This document shows positions 43,618 through 52,494 of a stretch of 64,000 nt of DNA, one piece after another. Under the pieces are notes generated by a model. The model saw only the letters and a program-made list of their open reading frames with translations. It was not told the DNA's origin and did no database searches. Position numbers and translations under genes: made by a program. Origin of the DNA: Bradyrhizobium sediminis (lineage in GTDB: Bacteria > Pseudomonadota > Alphaproteobacteria > Rhizobiales > Xanthobacteraceae); assembly GCF_018736085.1 (NCBI RefSeq), contig NZ_CP076134.1, positions 4,102,501 to 4,166,500 of the forward strand. Direction: 5' to 3'. The first letter of the stretch is position 1. Each line of letters starts with the position of its first letter.

Positions 43618-46029
43618 ATGGCAAACTATATCAGGTCTTTTCTCGAAATCGGACTGGACGACGTCGGGCTGGTCGGCGGCAAGACCGCCTCGCTCGGCGA
43701 GTTGTACTCGGCGCTCGCCTCGCAAGGGGTCACCGTGCCCAACGGCTTTGCCATCACGGCCGACGCCTATCGCGATGCGCTGACGCAACCCGGCGTCGCG
43801 GACGAGCTGCATCACCTGCTCGACGGCCTCGACAAGCGCAAGATCAAACAGCTGGCAACTACCGCTGCCAAGGCCCGCGCCGTCATCTACCGGGCGATGG
43901 ATACGGCGCCGATCCGCGAGCAGATCGCGGAAGCCTATCGGCAGCTGGAACGGGAAGCCGGGAAAGGCGTCGCCGTCGCGGTGCGCAGTTCGGCGACGGC
44001 GGAAGACCTGCCGACCGCGAGCTTTGCCGGCCAGCATGAAAGCTACCTCAATGTGCGCGGCGCGAAGGAGCTGTTCGAGGCCTGCCGGCGCTGCTTTGCC
44101 TCGATTTTCACCGATCGCGCGATTTCCTACCGCATCGACAACGGCTTCGATCACTTCAAGGTCGCCCTCTCCGTTGCCGTGATGAAGATGGTCCGCTCGG
44201 ATATCGGAGCCAGCGGCGTGATCTTCACGCTCGATACCGAATCCGGATTCCGCGATGTGGTGTTCGTCACCGGCTGTTACGGCCTCGGCGAAACCATCGT
44301 CCAGGGTCAGGTCGATCCCGACGAGTTCTATGTTCACAAGCCGACGCTGGCCCAGGGCTTTCGCCGGGTGCTGCGGCGGCGGCTCGGCGGCAAGCAGCTC
44401 CGCATGATCTACGGCAAACGCGGCGGCAGCCATGCGACGCTGACCCGGAAAGTACCGGACGCCGAGCGGCGGAAATTCTGCATTAGCGATGCCGAGGTGT
44501 TGAATCTGGCCGACTTTGCCGTACGGATCGAGGCGCATTATTCGAAGCATGCCGGCAGGCCGATGCCGATGGATATCGAATGGGCCAAGGACGGCGCCGA
44601 CGGCAAGCTCTACATCATTCAGGCGCGGCCCGAGACGGTGGCCTCGCAGCGTTCGCCTGACGTCTACGAGACCTATGTGCTGAAGGGACGCGGCGCCGTC
44701 GTCGTCACCGGCCGCGCGGTCGGCGAAAAGATCGCCGCCGGCCGCACGCGCCGCATTGCAGGCGCGCGGGACCTCTCCAATTTCAAGCCGGGCGAGATCC
44801 TGGTCGCGCCGGCGACCAGTCCGGACTGGGAGCCGATCATGAAGATCGCGGCCGGCATCATCACCGACAAGGGCGGCCGCACCTGCCATGCGGCCATCGT
44901 GGCACGCGAGCTCGGCATTCCCGCCGTGGTGGGCGCGACCCACGCCACCGAGAAGCTGAAGACCGGAACCAATGTCACGATCTCCTGCGCCGAGGGCGAC
45001 ATTGGCAGCGTCTATCAGGGGACGGTGGCTTTCGACGTCACGCGCACGCCGGTGAGCGAGCTGAAGCAGCCGCGCACCGCGATCATGGTCAATGTCGGCA
45101 CCCCCGAAATGGCTTTCCGGACCGCGATGCAGCCGCAAGGCGGCGTCGGCCTTGCCCGCATGGAGTTCATCATCAGCGAGCATATCGGCGTGCACCCGAT
45201 GGCGCTGCTCAAGCCCGGCAAGATCGCCTCGGCCAAGGCGAAGGCCGCGATCGCCCGCCTGGTCCAGGGTTACAAGACTCCAGCCGATTTCTTCATCGAG
45301 AGGCTCTCGGAAGGCGTCGGCACCATTGCCGCGGCGTTCTATCCCAAGCCGGTGATCGTGCGTCTGTCCGACTTCAAGACCAATGAATATGCCAGCCTGC
45401 TCGGCGGCGAGGCGTTCGAGCCCAAGGAAGAGAACCCGATGCTGGGGTTCCGAGGTGCTTCCCGTTACAGCCACCCGGCCTACGCGGAAGGGTTTGCGCT
45501 GGAATGCGCTGCGCTGCGCCGGGTGCGCGAAGAGATGGGTCTTTCCAATCTGCGCATCATGGTGCCGTTCTGCCGGACTGCCGAGGAAGGCAAGCGCGTG
45601 ATCGCGACGATGGCGGCCAATGGCCTCAAGCGCGGCGAGAACGAGCTGGAGATCTACGTGATGTGCGAGATTCCGAACAACGTCATTCAGATCGACGCAT
45701 TCTCGCAATTATTCGACGGCTTTTCGATCGGCTCCAACGATCTTACCCAGCTGACGCTGGGGGTCGACCGCGATTCCGATATCGTCGCCTTCGATTTCGA
45801 CGAACGCGATCCCGGCATGCTGGAGATGTTCAGACTGGCGGTGACGGGCGCCAAGCGCAACGGGCGGCACGTCGGCATCTGCGGCGAAGCGCCGGCAAAT
45901 TACCCGGAGATCGCGCGTTACCTGACCCAGCTCGGCATAGATTCGATCAGCGTCAATCCATCGAGCGTGTTTCGCACCATGGCGGCAGTGGTCGAGGCCG
46001 AAGCGGGTCCGGCGAAGGCCGGGGTTTGA
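43618..46029 (+). CDS. ppsA: Phosphoenolpyruvate synthase
   Basis: The 803-residue enzyme makes PEP from pyruvate and ATP. An N-terminal ATP-binding domain opens SFLEIGLDDVGLVGGKTASLGE (split here) and includes AVRSSATAEDLPTASFAGQ. The central swivelling phosphohistidine domain has TDKGGRTCHAAIVARELGIP with the catalytic His (about residue 423). The C-terminal PEP-binding TIM barrel has GFRGASRY, GSNDLTQLTLGVDRDS and the catalytic Cys in ICGEAPAN (about 757-764). Length is normal. It lies downstream of macB behind its own FixK-type box. In microaerobic metabolism it could serve gluconeogenesis or, in reverse, ATP formation. Confidence 0.93.
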   Translation: MANYIRSFLEIGLDDVGLVGGKTASLGELYSALASQGVTVPNGFAITADAYRDALTQPGVADELHHLLDGLDKRKIKQLATTAAKARAVIYRAMDTAPIREQIAEAYRQLEREAGKGVAVAVRSSATAEDLPTASFAGQHESYLNVRGAKELFEACRRCFASIFTDRAISYRIDNGFDHFKVALSVAVMKMVRSDIGASGVIFTLDTESGFRDVVFVTGCYGLGETIVQGQVDPDEFYVHKPTLAQGFRRVLRRRLGGKQLRMIYGKRGGSHATLTRKVPDAERRKFCISDAEVLNLADFAVRIEAHYSKHAGRPMPMDIEWAKDGADGKLYIIQARPETVASQRSPDVYETYVLKGRGAVVVTGRAVGEKIAAGRTRRIAGARDLSNFKPGEILVAPATSPDWEPIMKIAAGIITDKGGRTCHAAIVARELGIPAVVGATHATEKLKTGTNVTISCAEGDIGSVYQGTVAFDVTRTPVSELKQPRTAIMVNVGTPEMAFRTAMQPQGGVGLARMEFIISEHIGVHPMALLKPGKIASAKAKAAIARLVQGYKTPADFFIERLSEGVGTIAAAFYPKPVIVRLSDFKTNEYASLLGGEAFEPKEENPMLGFRGASRYSHPAYAEGFALECAALRRVREEMGLSNLRIMVPFCRTAEEGKRVIATMAANGLKRGENELEIYVMCEIPNNVIQIDAFSQLFDGFSIGSNDLTQLTLGVDRDSDIVAFDFDERDPGMLEMFRLAVTGAKRNGRHVGICGEAPANYPEIARYLTQLGIDSISVNPSSVFRTMAAVVEAEAGPAKAGV

Positions 46030-46048
46030 TGGCGTCAGACAGCTTCGC

Positions 46049-46180
46049 CTTCATCCTTCGAGACGCGGCCAACGGGTCCGCGCGAAGCGCGGCCCTATGA
46101 TAAACTCCGGCGCCGCTCATCAGGATGAGGTCCTCTACCCCTCGTGGGGAGGAGCGCGGCAACGCCGCACGTCTCGAACC
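46049..46180. repeat. Dispersed intergenic repeat (CTTCGAGACGCGG ... CGTCTCGAAC)
   Basis: CCTTCGAGACG near 46056 is mirrored by CGTCTCGAAC near 46169. Inner inverted pieces are CTCATCAGGATGAGG and GCGCGAAGCGCGG. This is the typical form of a short intergenic repeat common in Bradyrhizobium genomes (family recognition from memory). It fills the 46030-46224 gap; I see no gene there. Confidence 0.5.
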
Positions 46181-46224
46181 ATGGGGCCGTGCGCGAACAT
46201 GGTTCTACCCAACCGGAAAGAGCT

Positions 46225-47562
46225 CTAATCGCGCAGGGCGCCTGCGGCGTGGATTTGCTCGGCCGCGGCATTGACCCTGGTCATGGTTTCAGTGAGCTCG
46301 GCATAGACGTTGTCTTCGATGGTCACGGTGCCGTAGTTGGAATCTTCACCGTCAAAGCGCCCCTCCGCCGGCTGATCGGCATGCTCGAACCAGTGATAGC
46401 CAACCACCGACGGCTTGCGTAGCGCCGTCGTCACGTAGAGCTCGAAGCACTTGGCGCGCTCGGTCTGGCTGGCCACCCGGGGACCGGCGCCGCGGCTGTT
46501 GGGCAGGCCGGCATCGTCGCCGCGGAAGGAAAATTCGGAAATCAGGCACGGCTTGCCGGTGGCCGCATAGGCATCGATCAGCGCGCTCGCTTCGATCTCG
46601 TAGCAATTGAACGAGATCACGTCGAGGTAGCGGCCGGCCGCCGCGATCACGCGTGAATGCGGCTCATAGCCGAAGCGGGAGCCGATCACGAGATGATTGG
46701 GATCGGCGGCCTTGATGGCGGAGACGCAGACGTCGAAATATTGCTCGGCGACCACGGAAACGAAGGCGTCGCAGTCCGCGGAAAATGCCGCACGGACGGG
46801 ATCGGCGAGGTTAGCCTTGGCCTCAAGCATGTCGTTCAGCCCGCCGGCCGGCAATCGGGTGAACGGCGCTTCGATACGTGCCATCGTGGCAAGTTCCTCC
46901 CAGGATCGCGCCGGCGTCCGCCAGATTGAATTGAACTGGGAGAATTCCCGATAGCGCTCCTGTAACCTCTCGGTAGCCGCGGCGCGGCCGGGACGGTGCG
47001 ACGGCAGGTTGAGAAACAGGGTCAGAACCTCGTCGCCGCCGCGCCAATCGGGCGACCAGTACAACTCATTGTCGATGAAGGTGCCGAGCAACCCGGCTTC
47101 GTGACATCGCGTTGAGCAATGATCGTTCGCTCTTTCCCGGATGTGAGCTGAAAACGCGGGATCAAAGACATCGGGAAAGATCTGGTCGCGCCGGTGGCGC
47201 TTGAACGAGGCGCCGAGCTCATTGGTCGGCGCGGTCGCGAGCGGCAATGAGCCCGCATGGGCGACGAGTTCGTCCGACCAGCAGCCGAGCGTGTTGAATT
47301 TCCAGCTCGCCAGCCGGTCGGCCACCGCCCCGCGCCAGACGTGCTGGCTGCCGTATTTCTTCCGGCACGCATCCGCGTAGGGTATCCGGCCGGTATCCCC
47401 GACATGGTCCGCGTCGAGGCGGACATTGTTCACGCCCTTGGACAGAAAGCGGCCGCCGTCCGGATCGACCAGCCAGAACACCCCGTCACGCTCCTCAACG
47501 CGGAAGAAGCCGCTTCCGCGGAAGCAGTCATCGGCAATTCCACCCCATCTGGTTCTTTGCAA
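46225..47562 (-). CDS. Agarase-like glycoside hydrolase (clan GH-A type)
   Basis: The product has about 445 residues from a TTG at 47562. The frame stays open to an ATG at 47727, but that would overlap the start of the divergent beta-glucosidase gene, so a shorter form is likely. GFFRVEERDGVFWLVDPDGG and FLSKGVNNVR form the N-terminal beta-agarase-like signature. FIDNELYW holds the acid/base Glu and CLISEFSFRG the nucleophile Glu, as in GH-A clan barrels. No signal peptide is visible, which suggests an intracellular glycosidase acting on imported oligosaccharide. The true substrate need not be agarose. Confidence 0.65.
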   Translation of the reverse strand: MQRTRWGGIADDCFRGSGFFRVEERDGVFWLVDPDGGRFLSKGVNNVRLDADHVGDTGRIPYADACRKKYGSQHVWRGAVADRLASWKFNTLGCWSDELVAHAGSLPLATAPTNELGASFKRHRRDQIFPDVFDPAFSAHIRERANDHCSTRCHEAGLLGTFIDNELYWSPDWRGGDEVLTLFLNLPSHRPGRAAATERLQERYREFSQFNSIWRTPARSWEELATMARIEAPFTRLPAGGLNDMLEAKANLADPVRAAFSADCDAFVSVVAEQYFDVCVSAIKAADPNHLVIGSRFGYEPHSRVIAAAGRYLDVISFNCYEIEASALIDAYAATGKPCLISEFSFRGDDAGLPNSRGAGPRVASQTERAKCFELYVTTALRKPSVVGYHWFEHADQPAEGRFDGEDSNYGTVTIEDNVYAELTETMTRVNAAAEQIHAAGALRD

Positions 47563-47623
47563 TCCGACACCCCAACGGCACAATAACAGCGAATCATTTG
47601 TCGCATCGGCAGCCCGAAAGCGC

Positions 47624-47637
47624 TTGATATAGCTCAA
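47624..47637. promoter_or_regulatory. FixK/FNR-type box between glycosidase genes
   Basis: TTGATATAGCTCAA fits TTGA-N6-TCAA and ends 69 bp before the beta-glucosidase GTG, the same distance as the box before macA. It is also close to the probable start of the divergent agarase-like gene, so it could serve both. Confidence 0.6.
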
Positions 47638-47705
47638 GATCGTCCGGACGTCGGCCTGCCTAATGCTGCCAGGCCACGCACTCTGCCTGGAGGGAAGGGT
47701 TAGCA

Positions 47706-49085
47706 GTGAATTCGAACGAAAATTCAACCGGCGATCAAGCGAGCCACCCTACGCCGGTAGCGGACCTGCCTTCCACAGCCAGCTTGCGTCCGGATTTCGT
47801 CTGGGGGGTCTCCACCTCGAGCTTCCAGATCGAGGGCGCCACGAAAGAAGACGGGCGCGGGCTGAGCATCTGGGACGTCTACTGCCAAAACGGAGAAATC
47901 AGGAATCGCGACACCGGCGATGTCGCCTGCGACCACTACCATCGCTACCGGGAGGATGTTGCGCTGATGCAGCGTCTGGGCGTTCAGGCCTACCGGTTTT
48001 CGGTAGCCTGGCCGCGCGTGCTGCCGCAGGGCCGAGGGCCGGTCAACGAGCCGGGCCTCGCCTTCTACGAACGGCTGATTGACGAACTCCACGCCGCCGG
48101 CATCGAGCCGTGGCTGTGCCTCTATCACTGGGACCTGCCGCAGGCGCTGGAGGATCTTGGCGGCTGGCAGAACCGGGAGGCGGTAAAGTGGTTTGCCGAC
48201 TACGCGGCGCTGATCGCCGCGCGTCTCGGGGATCGCGTCAAGCGCTTTGCGACGTTCAACGAACCGTCGATCTTCAATCTGTTCAGCCGCTCGCTGGGCA
48301 AGGGCGACCGCAGCAGTGAGGACGCGCTTTACCGGGCGACGCATCACGTCAACCTCGCCCATGGCGCAGCGGTGGACGTGCTGCGCGAGGTTCCCGGCGC
48401 CTCCATCGGGTGCATTCACAATCTTCAGCCGTGCTGGCCTTCCAGCGCGAGCGAAGCCGATGCGGCCGCGGCGGCGCGCCTCGATCTCTACTGGAACCAC
48501 GCCTTCCCCGATGTGCAATGCCGCGGCGAGTATCCGCCGGCGATGCGGCCTGCGATCGAGCCGCATATGCAAACGGGCGATCTCAAGCGTATTTGCCGCC
48601 CCGTCGACTGGTTCGGCCTCAATCATTACAGCCCGGTCTACACCAAGGCAGACTCCACCGCGATGCTGGGCTACGACTTCGGCGACAAGCCGGCCGGCGT
48701 TCCGCTGACGCCGATCGGATGGCCGATCGATCCCGAAGCCTTCGGCGAGACGCTGCGCCTCGCTCATGAGAGCTATCGCCTGCCGATCTATGTTCTTGAA
48801 AACGGGCTGGGCAATTTCGACAAGCCTAACGAGACGGGAGCCGTCGTCGATCCGGACCGGGTCGCATTTCTGCGCCGCTATATCGGGGCGATGAATGATA
48901 CCGCCGCCGCAGGCGTCGATGTGAGGGGTTATTTCGTCTGGTCGCTGCTCGACAATTTCGAATGGATGTCGGGGTACGACGAACGATTCGGAATCACCTA
49001 CGTCGATTATGGTTCGCAGCGGCGCATTCCAAAATCATCGTTCCACTGGTACGCGGATCTGATCAGGACGGTGCGGCGACGATGA
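47706..49085 (+). CDS. GH1 beta-glucosidase
   Basis: The 459-residue cytoplasmic GH1 enzyme has FVWGVSTSSFQIEGA at the start of the barrel, YRFSVAWPRVLPQGRG, the acid/base Glu in TFNEPSIF (about residue 186) and the nucleophile Glu in YVLENGLG (about 364). DNFEWMSGYDERFGI near the C-terminus binds the sugar. The GTG start follows GGAGGG. The stop overlaps the glucokinase start (ATGA, 49082-49085), so released glucose could be phosphorylated at once. It heads a bgl-glk-pfkB-membrane protein operon with a FixK-type box upstream. Confidence 0.9.
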   Translation: MNSNENSTGDQASHPTPVADLPSTASLRPDFVWGVSTSSFQIEGATKEDGRGLSIWDVYCQNGEIRNRDTGDVACDHYHRYREDVALMQRLGVQAYRFSVAWPRVLPQGRGPVNEPGLAFYERLIDELHAAGIEPWLCLYHWDLPQALEDLGGWQNREAVKWFADYAALIAARLGDRVKRFATFNEPSIFNLFSRSLGKGDRSSEDALYRATHHVNLAHGAAVDVLREVPGASIGCIHNLQPCWPSSASEADAAAAARLDLYWNHAFPDVQCRGEYPPAMRPAIEPHMQTGDLKRICRPVDWFGLNHYSPVYTKADSTAMLGYDFGDKPAGVPLTPIGWPIDPEAFGETLRLAHESYRLPIYVLENGLGNFDKPNETGAVVDPDRVAFLRRYIGAMNDTAAAGVDVRGYFVWSLLDNFEWMSGYDERFGITYVDYGSQRRIPKSSFHWYADLIRTVRRR

Positions 49086-50062
49086 AAGCGGCCTCCACAC
49101 TCACCGGCCAAGGGGTGTTATTGGCCGACATCGGCGGGACCAATGCGCGCTTCGCGCTGCTGGCCGAAGGAACGATCGGCATGATTGCCCATATGGCGGT
49201 CAGCAAGTACGGCAGCTTCCGCGAGGCGCTCGACGCGTATCTCGGCGGTTTGCCGCAACGTGATACGATCAGCGCCGCCATTCTTGCCGCTGCCGGCGTG
49301 GTCCGGAACGGGCACTGCGCTCTCACCAACAATTCCTGGGTGGTCGACGCCGCCGAGTTGCGCGCGGCTTACGGATTTTCAAGCGTGCGCCTGCTCAATG
49401 ATTTCGAGGCCGTGGCGTGGGCCCTGCCCCACCTTCCCCCGGAACAACTGCGCCCGCTGGGCGGCCGGCAACCGCTCGCAGGTGTGCCACTGGCGGCGCT
49501 CGGCCCCGGCACCGGCCTCGGCATGGCCGTCACCATACCGCACGCCACCGGGCACCTCGTGCTTTCGAGCGAGGGCGGCCATTCGACCATGGCCGCGAAC
49601 TCGCCGCGCGAGGACGCCGTCATCGCCTGGCTGCGGCAGCGATCGGGCCATGTCTCGGCCGAACACGTCCTCTCCGGGCATGGCCTGGAAGATCTCCACG
49701 AGGCGCTGGCTGCGCTGGACAACATCGCGCTGCCGAGGCGCCGCGCCGCCGAGATCACCCGGGCCGGCATCGAAGGGACCTGCGCGACCAGCCGCGCCGC
49801 CGTCGACATGTTCTGCGCGATGCTCGGGACGGTTGCCGGCAATCTCGCGCTGACGTTAGGTGCAAGGGGGGGAATATTCATCGCCGGAGGCATCTTGCGT
49901 CACATGCCTGATTATCTTGCCCGCTCGCAGTTTCGCGCGCGCTTCGAGGCCAAGGGCCGGCTTCGCGGCTATCTCGAACCGATACCGGCCTGGCTCATTC
50001 TGGATGAGGATGCCGCATTCACCGGCCTGCGTGCATTGGCGGAGGTCGAAGGCATTGGCTGA
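49082..50062 (+). CDS. glk: Glucokinase
   Basis: The 326-residue ROK-independent glucokinase (Glk family) phosphorylates glucose with ATP. Markers are LLADIGGTNARFAL (phosphate 1 motif, about residues 13-26), LLNDFEAVAWALP with the catalytic Asp (about 103), LGPGTGLGMAV (about 140-150), SSEGGHSTMAA and GGIFIAGGI near the C-terminus. The ATG overlaps the beta-glucosidase stop, and the next gene overlaps its end. Confidence 0.9.
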   Translation: MKAASTLTGQGVLLADIGGTNARFALLAEGTIGMIAHMAVSKYGSFREALDAYLGGLPQRDTISAAILAAAGVVRNGHCALTNNSWVVDAAELRAAYGFSSVRLLNDFEAVAWALPHLPPEQLRPLGGRQPLAGVPLAALGPGTGLGMAVTIPHATGHLVLSSEGGHSTMAANSPREDAVIAWLRQRSGHVSAEHVLSGHGLEDLHEALAALDNIALPRRRAAEITRAGIEGTCATSRAAVDMFCAMLGTVAGNLALTLGARGGIFIAGGILRHMPDYLARSQFRARFEAKGRLRGYLEPIPAWLILDEDAAFTGLRALAEVEGIG

Positions 50063-51011
50063 AATCCCATCGACAGGAATCGTTACCCTCACCATCAATC
50101 CCGCCGTCGACGTCTCGACGTCGGTGAAGAAAATGGTGCCTTTCACCAAGATGCGCTGCGCGCAGGCCCAGCGCGATCCCGGCGGCGGCGGCATCAACGT
50201 CGCCCGGGTTCTCAAGCGGTTGGGCATCGAGGTCTCGGCCATCTACCCGGCCGGCGGCGCCACCGGAAAACTGCTGGGCACCCTGGTTGAACGCGAGAGT
50301 GTGCGGAGCGTCCTGATCCCGGCGGAGAATGAGACGCGTGAGGATCTCACGATTTTCGACGAGGCCACCCGCGAGCAATATCGCCTGGTGTTCCCGGGAG
50401 CGCCGCTCAACGATCTCGAGTGGAAGGAATGCCTGGCATCGCTCGCCCGCATCAAGCCGCCGCCGGCCTTCGTCATCGCCAGCGGCAGCCTGCCTGCCGG
50501 CGTGCCGGATGATTTCTACGGCCGGGTCGCGCAGGCCTCGAAGGCGCACAGCAAGGTCATCGTGGATACTTCCGGCCCGCTCCTGAAGGCGGCCCTGCAA
50601 CAGGGAGTCTATCTGATCAAGCCCAACCTTCACGAGTTTCAGGATCTGACCGGGATCGCCGCTTCCGACGATGCCGCGCTGATCGAGGCCGGGCAGCGCC
50701 TGATCGCTCTCGGCCAGGTCGAGGTGATTGCGCTCTCTCTGGGGCCGGACGGCGCCCTTCTCATCACCCGTGATCTGGCGATGCGCGCCAACGGTCTTCC
50801 GATTAAACCGGTCAGCGTGTCCGGCGCCGGCGACAGCTTTCTGGGGGCCATGGTCTGGAGCCTGGTCAACGATGGCAGTCTGGAAAACGCGCTGCGCTTC
50901 GGGGTGGCCGGCGGTTCGGCCGCGCTGCTCAGTCCCGGGACGGAACTGTGCAAGCCGGAGGACATGCATCGGCTGGCTGCGGAAGTGACGGTAAGGCCGA
51001 TTACCCCATGA
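50055..51011 (+). CDS. pfkB: PfkB-family hexose-phosphate kinase (Pfk-2/1-phosphofructokinase type)
   Basis: The 318-residue ribokinase-fold kinase has TLTINPAVDVS at the start, GGGGINVARVLKRLG (about residues 37-51, PfkB signature 1) and the catalytic SGAGDSFLGAMVW (about 252-264). The opening NPAVD is characteristic of the fructose-phosphate kinase/tagatose-phosphate kinase branch. The TTG start with GGAGG 9 bp upstream overlaps the glk stop. With beta-glucosidase and glucokinase it would provide a glycolytic phosphofructokinase step, if fructose 6-phosphate is its substrate. The alternative is fructose 1-phosphate or tagatose 6-phosphate. Confidence 0.82.
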   Translation: MAEIPSTGIVTLTINPAVDVSTSVKKMVPFTKMRCAQAQRDPGGGGINVARVLKRLGIEVSAIYPAGGATGKLLGTLVERESVRSVLIPAENETREDLTIFDEATREQYRLVFPGAPLNDLEWKECLASLARIKPPPAFVIASGSLPAGVPDDFYGRVAQASKAHSKVIVDTSGPLLKAALQQGVYLIKPNLHEFQDLTGIAASDDAALIEAGQRLIALGQVEVIALSLGPDGALLITRDLAMRANGLPIKPVSVSGAGDSFLGAMVWSLVNDGSLENALRFGVAGGSAALLSPGTELCKPEDMHRLAAEVTVRPITP

Positions 51012-52096
51012 ACGACGTCAGCTACATAGCGCCCAGCGAAGAGCGCCTGCTTTCCCGCTTCTGGCGAAGCGCGCGCGGCTTCTGGAGCGGCGCGTCGGCG
51101 CCGTGGGCCTGGCTGCTGACGGTGCTGCTGATCGCAATCGTGCTGCTGCAACTGTTGACCCAGTACTCGCTGAATTTCTGGAACCGCGATTTCTTCAATG
51201 CGGTGGAACGGAAGGATGGCGCCGAGCTGTTGAGGCAGGCCTTGCGGTTCGCGCCGCTGGCCGCGGCCAGCCTGGCGCTCGCGGTGTTCTCGGTCTGGGG
51301 CCGCATGACCCTGCAACGGAAATGGCGGGAATGGCTGAGCCACCGCCTCTACGACTATTGGCTGGAAAAGGACCGCTATGCCCGACTGCGGTTCATGCCG
51401 GGCGAGCACCAGGCTCCGGAATATCGCATCGCCGAGGACGCCAGGGTCGCAACCGATCTGCCCGTCGACCTCGTGCTCGGACTGTTCTCCTCGCTCATCA
51501 CCGGAATCACCTTTATCGGCATTCTCTGGACGGTAGGAGGCAATCTGGCCATTGACGGGTTCGGCATCGAAATTCCCGGCTACCTCGTCATTGCGGTCAT
51601 CGTCTACTCGATACTCGTCGCGGGTGCGATGATGCTGATCGGCCGCCGCTTGACGCATGTGCTGGAGGAAAACAAGCGGACAGAAGCGGAGCTGAGGGCA
51701 ATTGGAACCCATATCCGCGAGAGCGGCGAAGGCAAGGCGTTGCCGGATGAGACGAAAGACGGGCTTCGCGCCGTCGGCGCGGCGCTGCAGGCGGTGATCG
51801 ACATATGGCTGGAATATTGCTGGCAACTGATGCGCCTCACCGTGGTCACGCACTCGAATTCACTGCTGGCACCGGTTGTCGGCTTGCTGCTCTGCATGCC
51901 GAAATATGTCGCCGGAACGATGCTGCTCGGCGAGGTCGTTCAGGCGGCTGCAGCCTTTGTCGTGGTACAGGGCGCATGCAACTGGTTCACAGACAACTAT
52001 ACGCGCATTGCGGATTGGGCCGCCTCCGCCAACCGCGTCGCATCGCTCCTCCTTGCGCTGGACCAGGTCGACCAATCCGGCCCAACCGCAACCTGA
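51008..52096 (+). CDS. SbmA/BacA-like transporter membrane domain without ATPase
   Basis: The 362-residue protein matches the membrane half of YddA/SbmA/BacA-like exporters. It has membrane helices near residues 35-55, 75-95, 155-175, 190-215 and 275-310, and family-like pieces SLNFWNRDFFNAVE, KWREWLSHRLYDYWL, RIAEDARVATDLPVDL and GRRLTHVLEENKR. The frame ends before any Walker motif, so there is no nucleotide-binding domain. No separate ATPase gene follows. SbmA and BacA themselves lack an ATPase and use the proton gradient, so the protein may be functional. The start overlaps the pfkB stop (ATGA). Confidence 0.72.
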   Translation: MNDVSYIAPSEERLLSRFWRSARGFWSGASAPWAWLLTVLLIAIVLLQLLTQYSLNFWNRDFFNAVERKDGAELLRQALRFAPLAAASLALAVFSVWGRMTLQRKWREWLSHRLYDYWLEKDRYARLRFMPGEHQAPEYRIAEDARVATDLPVDLVLGLFSSLITGITFIGILWTVGGNLAIDGFGIEIPGYLVIAVIVYSILVAGAMMLIGRRLTHVLEENKRTEAELRAIGTHIRESGEGKALPDETKDGLRAVGAALQAVIDIWLEYCWQLMRLTVVTHSNSLLAPVVGLLLCMPKYVAGTMLLGEVVQAAAAFVVVQGACNWFTDNYTRIADWAASANRVASLLLALDQVDQSGPTAT

Positions 52097-52133
52097 TCGT
52101 TGGCGGACGGATCGGCCGCGCCAGGTTGCCTCA

Positions 52134-52147
52134 TTGATTCAGCGCAA
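52134..52147. promoter_or_regulatory. FixK/FNR-type box upstream of YARHG gene
   Basis: TTGATTCAGCGCAA fits TTGA-N6-GCAA, a variant accepted by B. diazoefficiens FixK2. It ends 62 bp before the YARHG-domain gene start. Confidence 0.5.
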
Positions 52148-52209
52148 GGCGGTCCTTGCGATCGCCCCGTAAATGAACGCATCATCTGTTACAGAAAGAG
52201 GCGACTGCC

Positions 52210-52494
52210 ATGAAGATCAGGACTCAGCGGTGCATGATTGCCGCACTGGTTGTTGCGGCTTCCGGCGTCGGCACTATCTCGGCTGCAAGCGCCCAGAGCT
52301 GTCAGGAGCTGTGGGTCGAGCGCAATTCCTACTACAAGGAAGCCGGCTATTGCTTCAAGACATCGAGGGCGATTTCCTATTTCGGCAATGGTGGCTGCAT
52401 CTATGACATCGAGGCCAGCGTGCCGCTGCCGCGAGAAATCCGCGCCCGCATCGCCGAGATCACCCGGATCGAACGGCGCATGGGGTGCAATTGA
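52210..52494 (+). CDS. Small secreted YARHG-domain protein
   Basis: The 94-residue precursor has a signal peptide (about residues 1-29, ending SAASAQS). The mature part, SCQELWVERNSYYKEAGYC and on to IAEITRIERRMGC, has the YARHG-type arrangement of an aromatic/Cys-rich repeat (C-x-ELW-xxRN-x-YKxAGYCF). Such proteins are extracellular or periplasmic; their function is unknown. AAGAGGCG precedes the ATG, and a FixK-type box is found upstream. Confidence 0.78.
   Translation: MKIRTQRCMIAALVVAASGVGTISAASAQSCQELWVERNSYYKEAGYCFKTSRAISYFGNGGCIYDIEASVPLPREIRARIAEITRIERRMGCN

Noticed and set aside
43504..45708. Long minus-strand frame opposite ppsA
   Set aside because: Antisense shadow of ppsA with His/Arg-rich translation.
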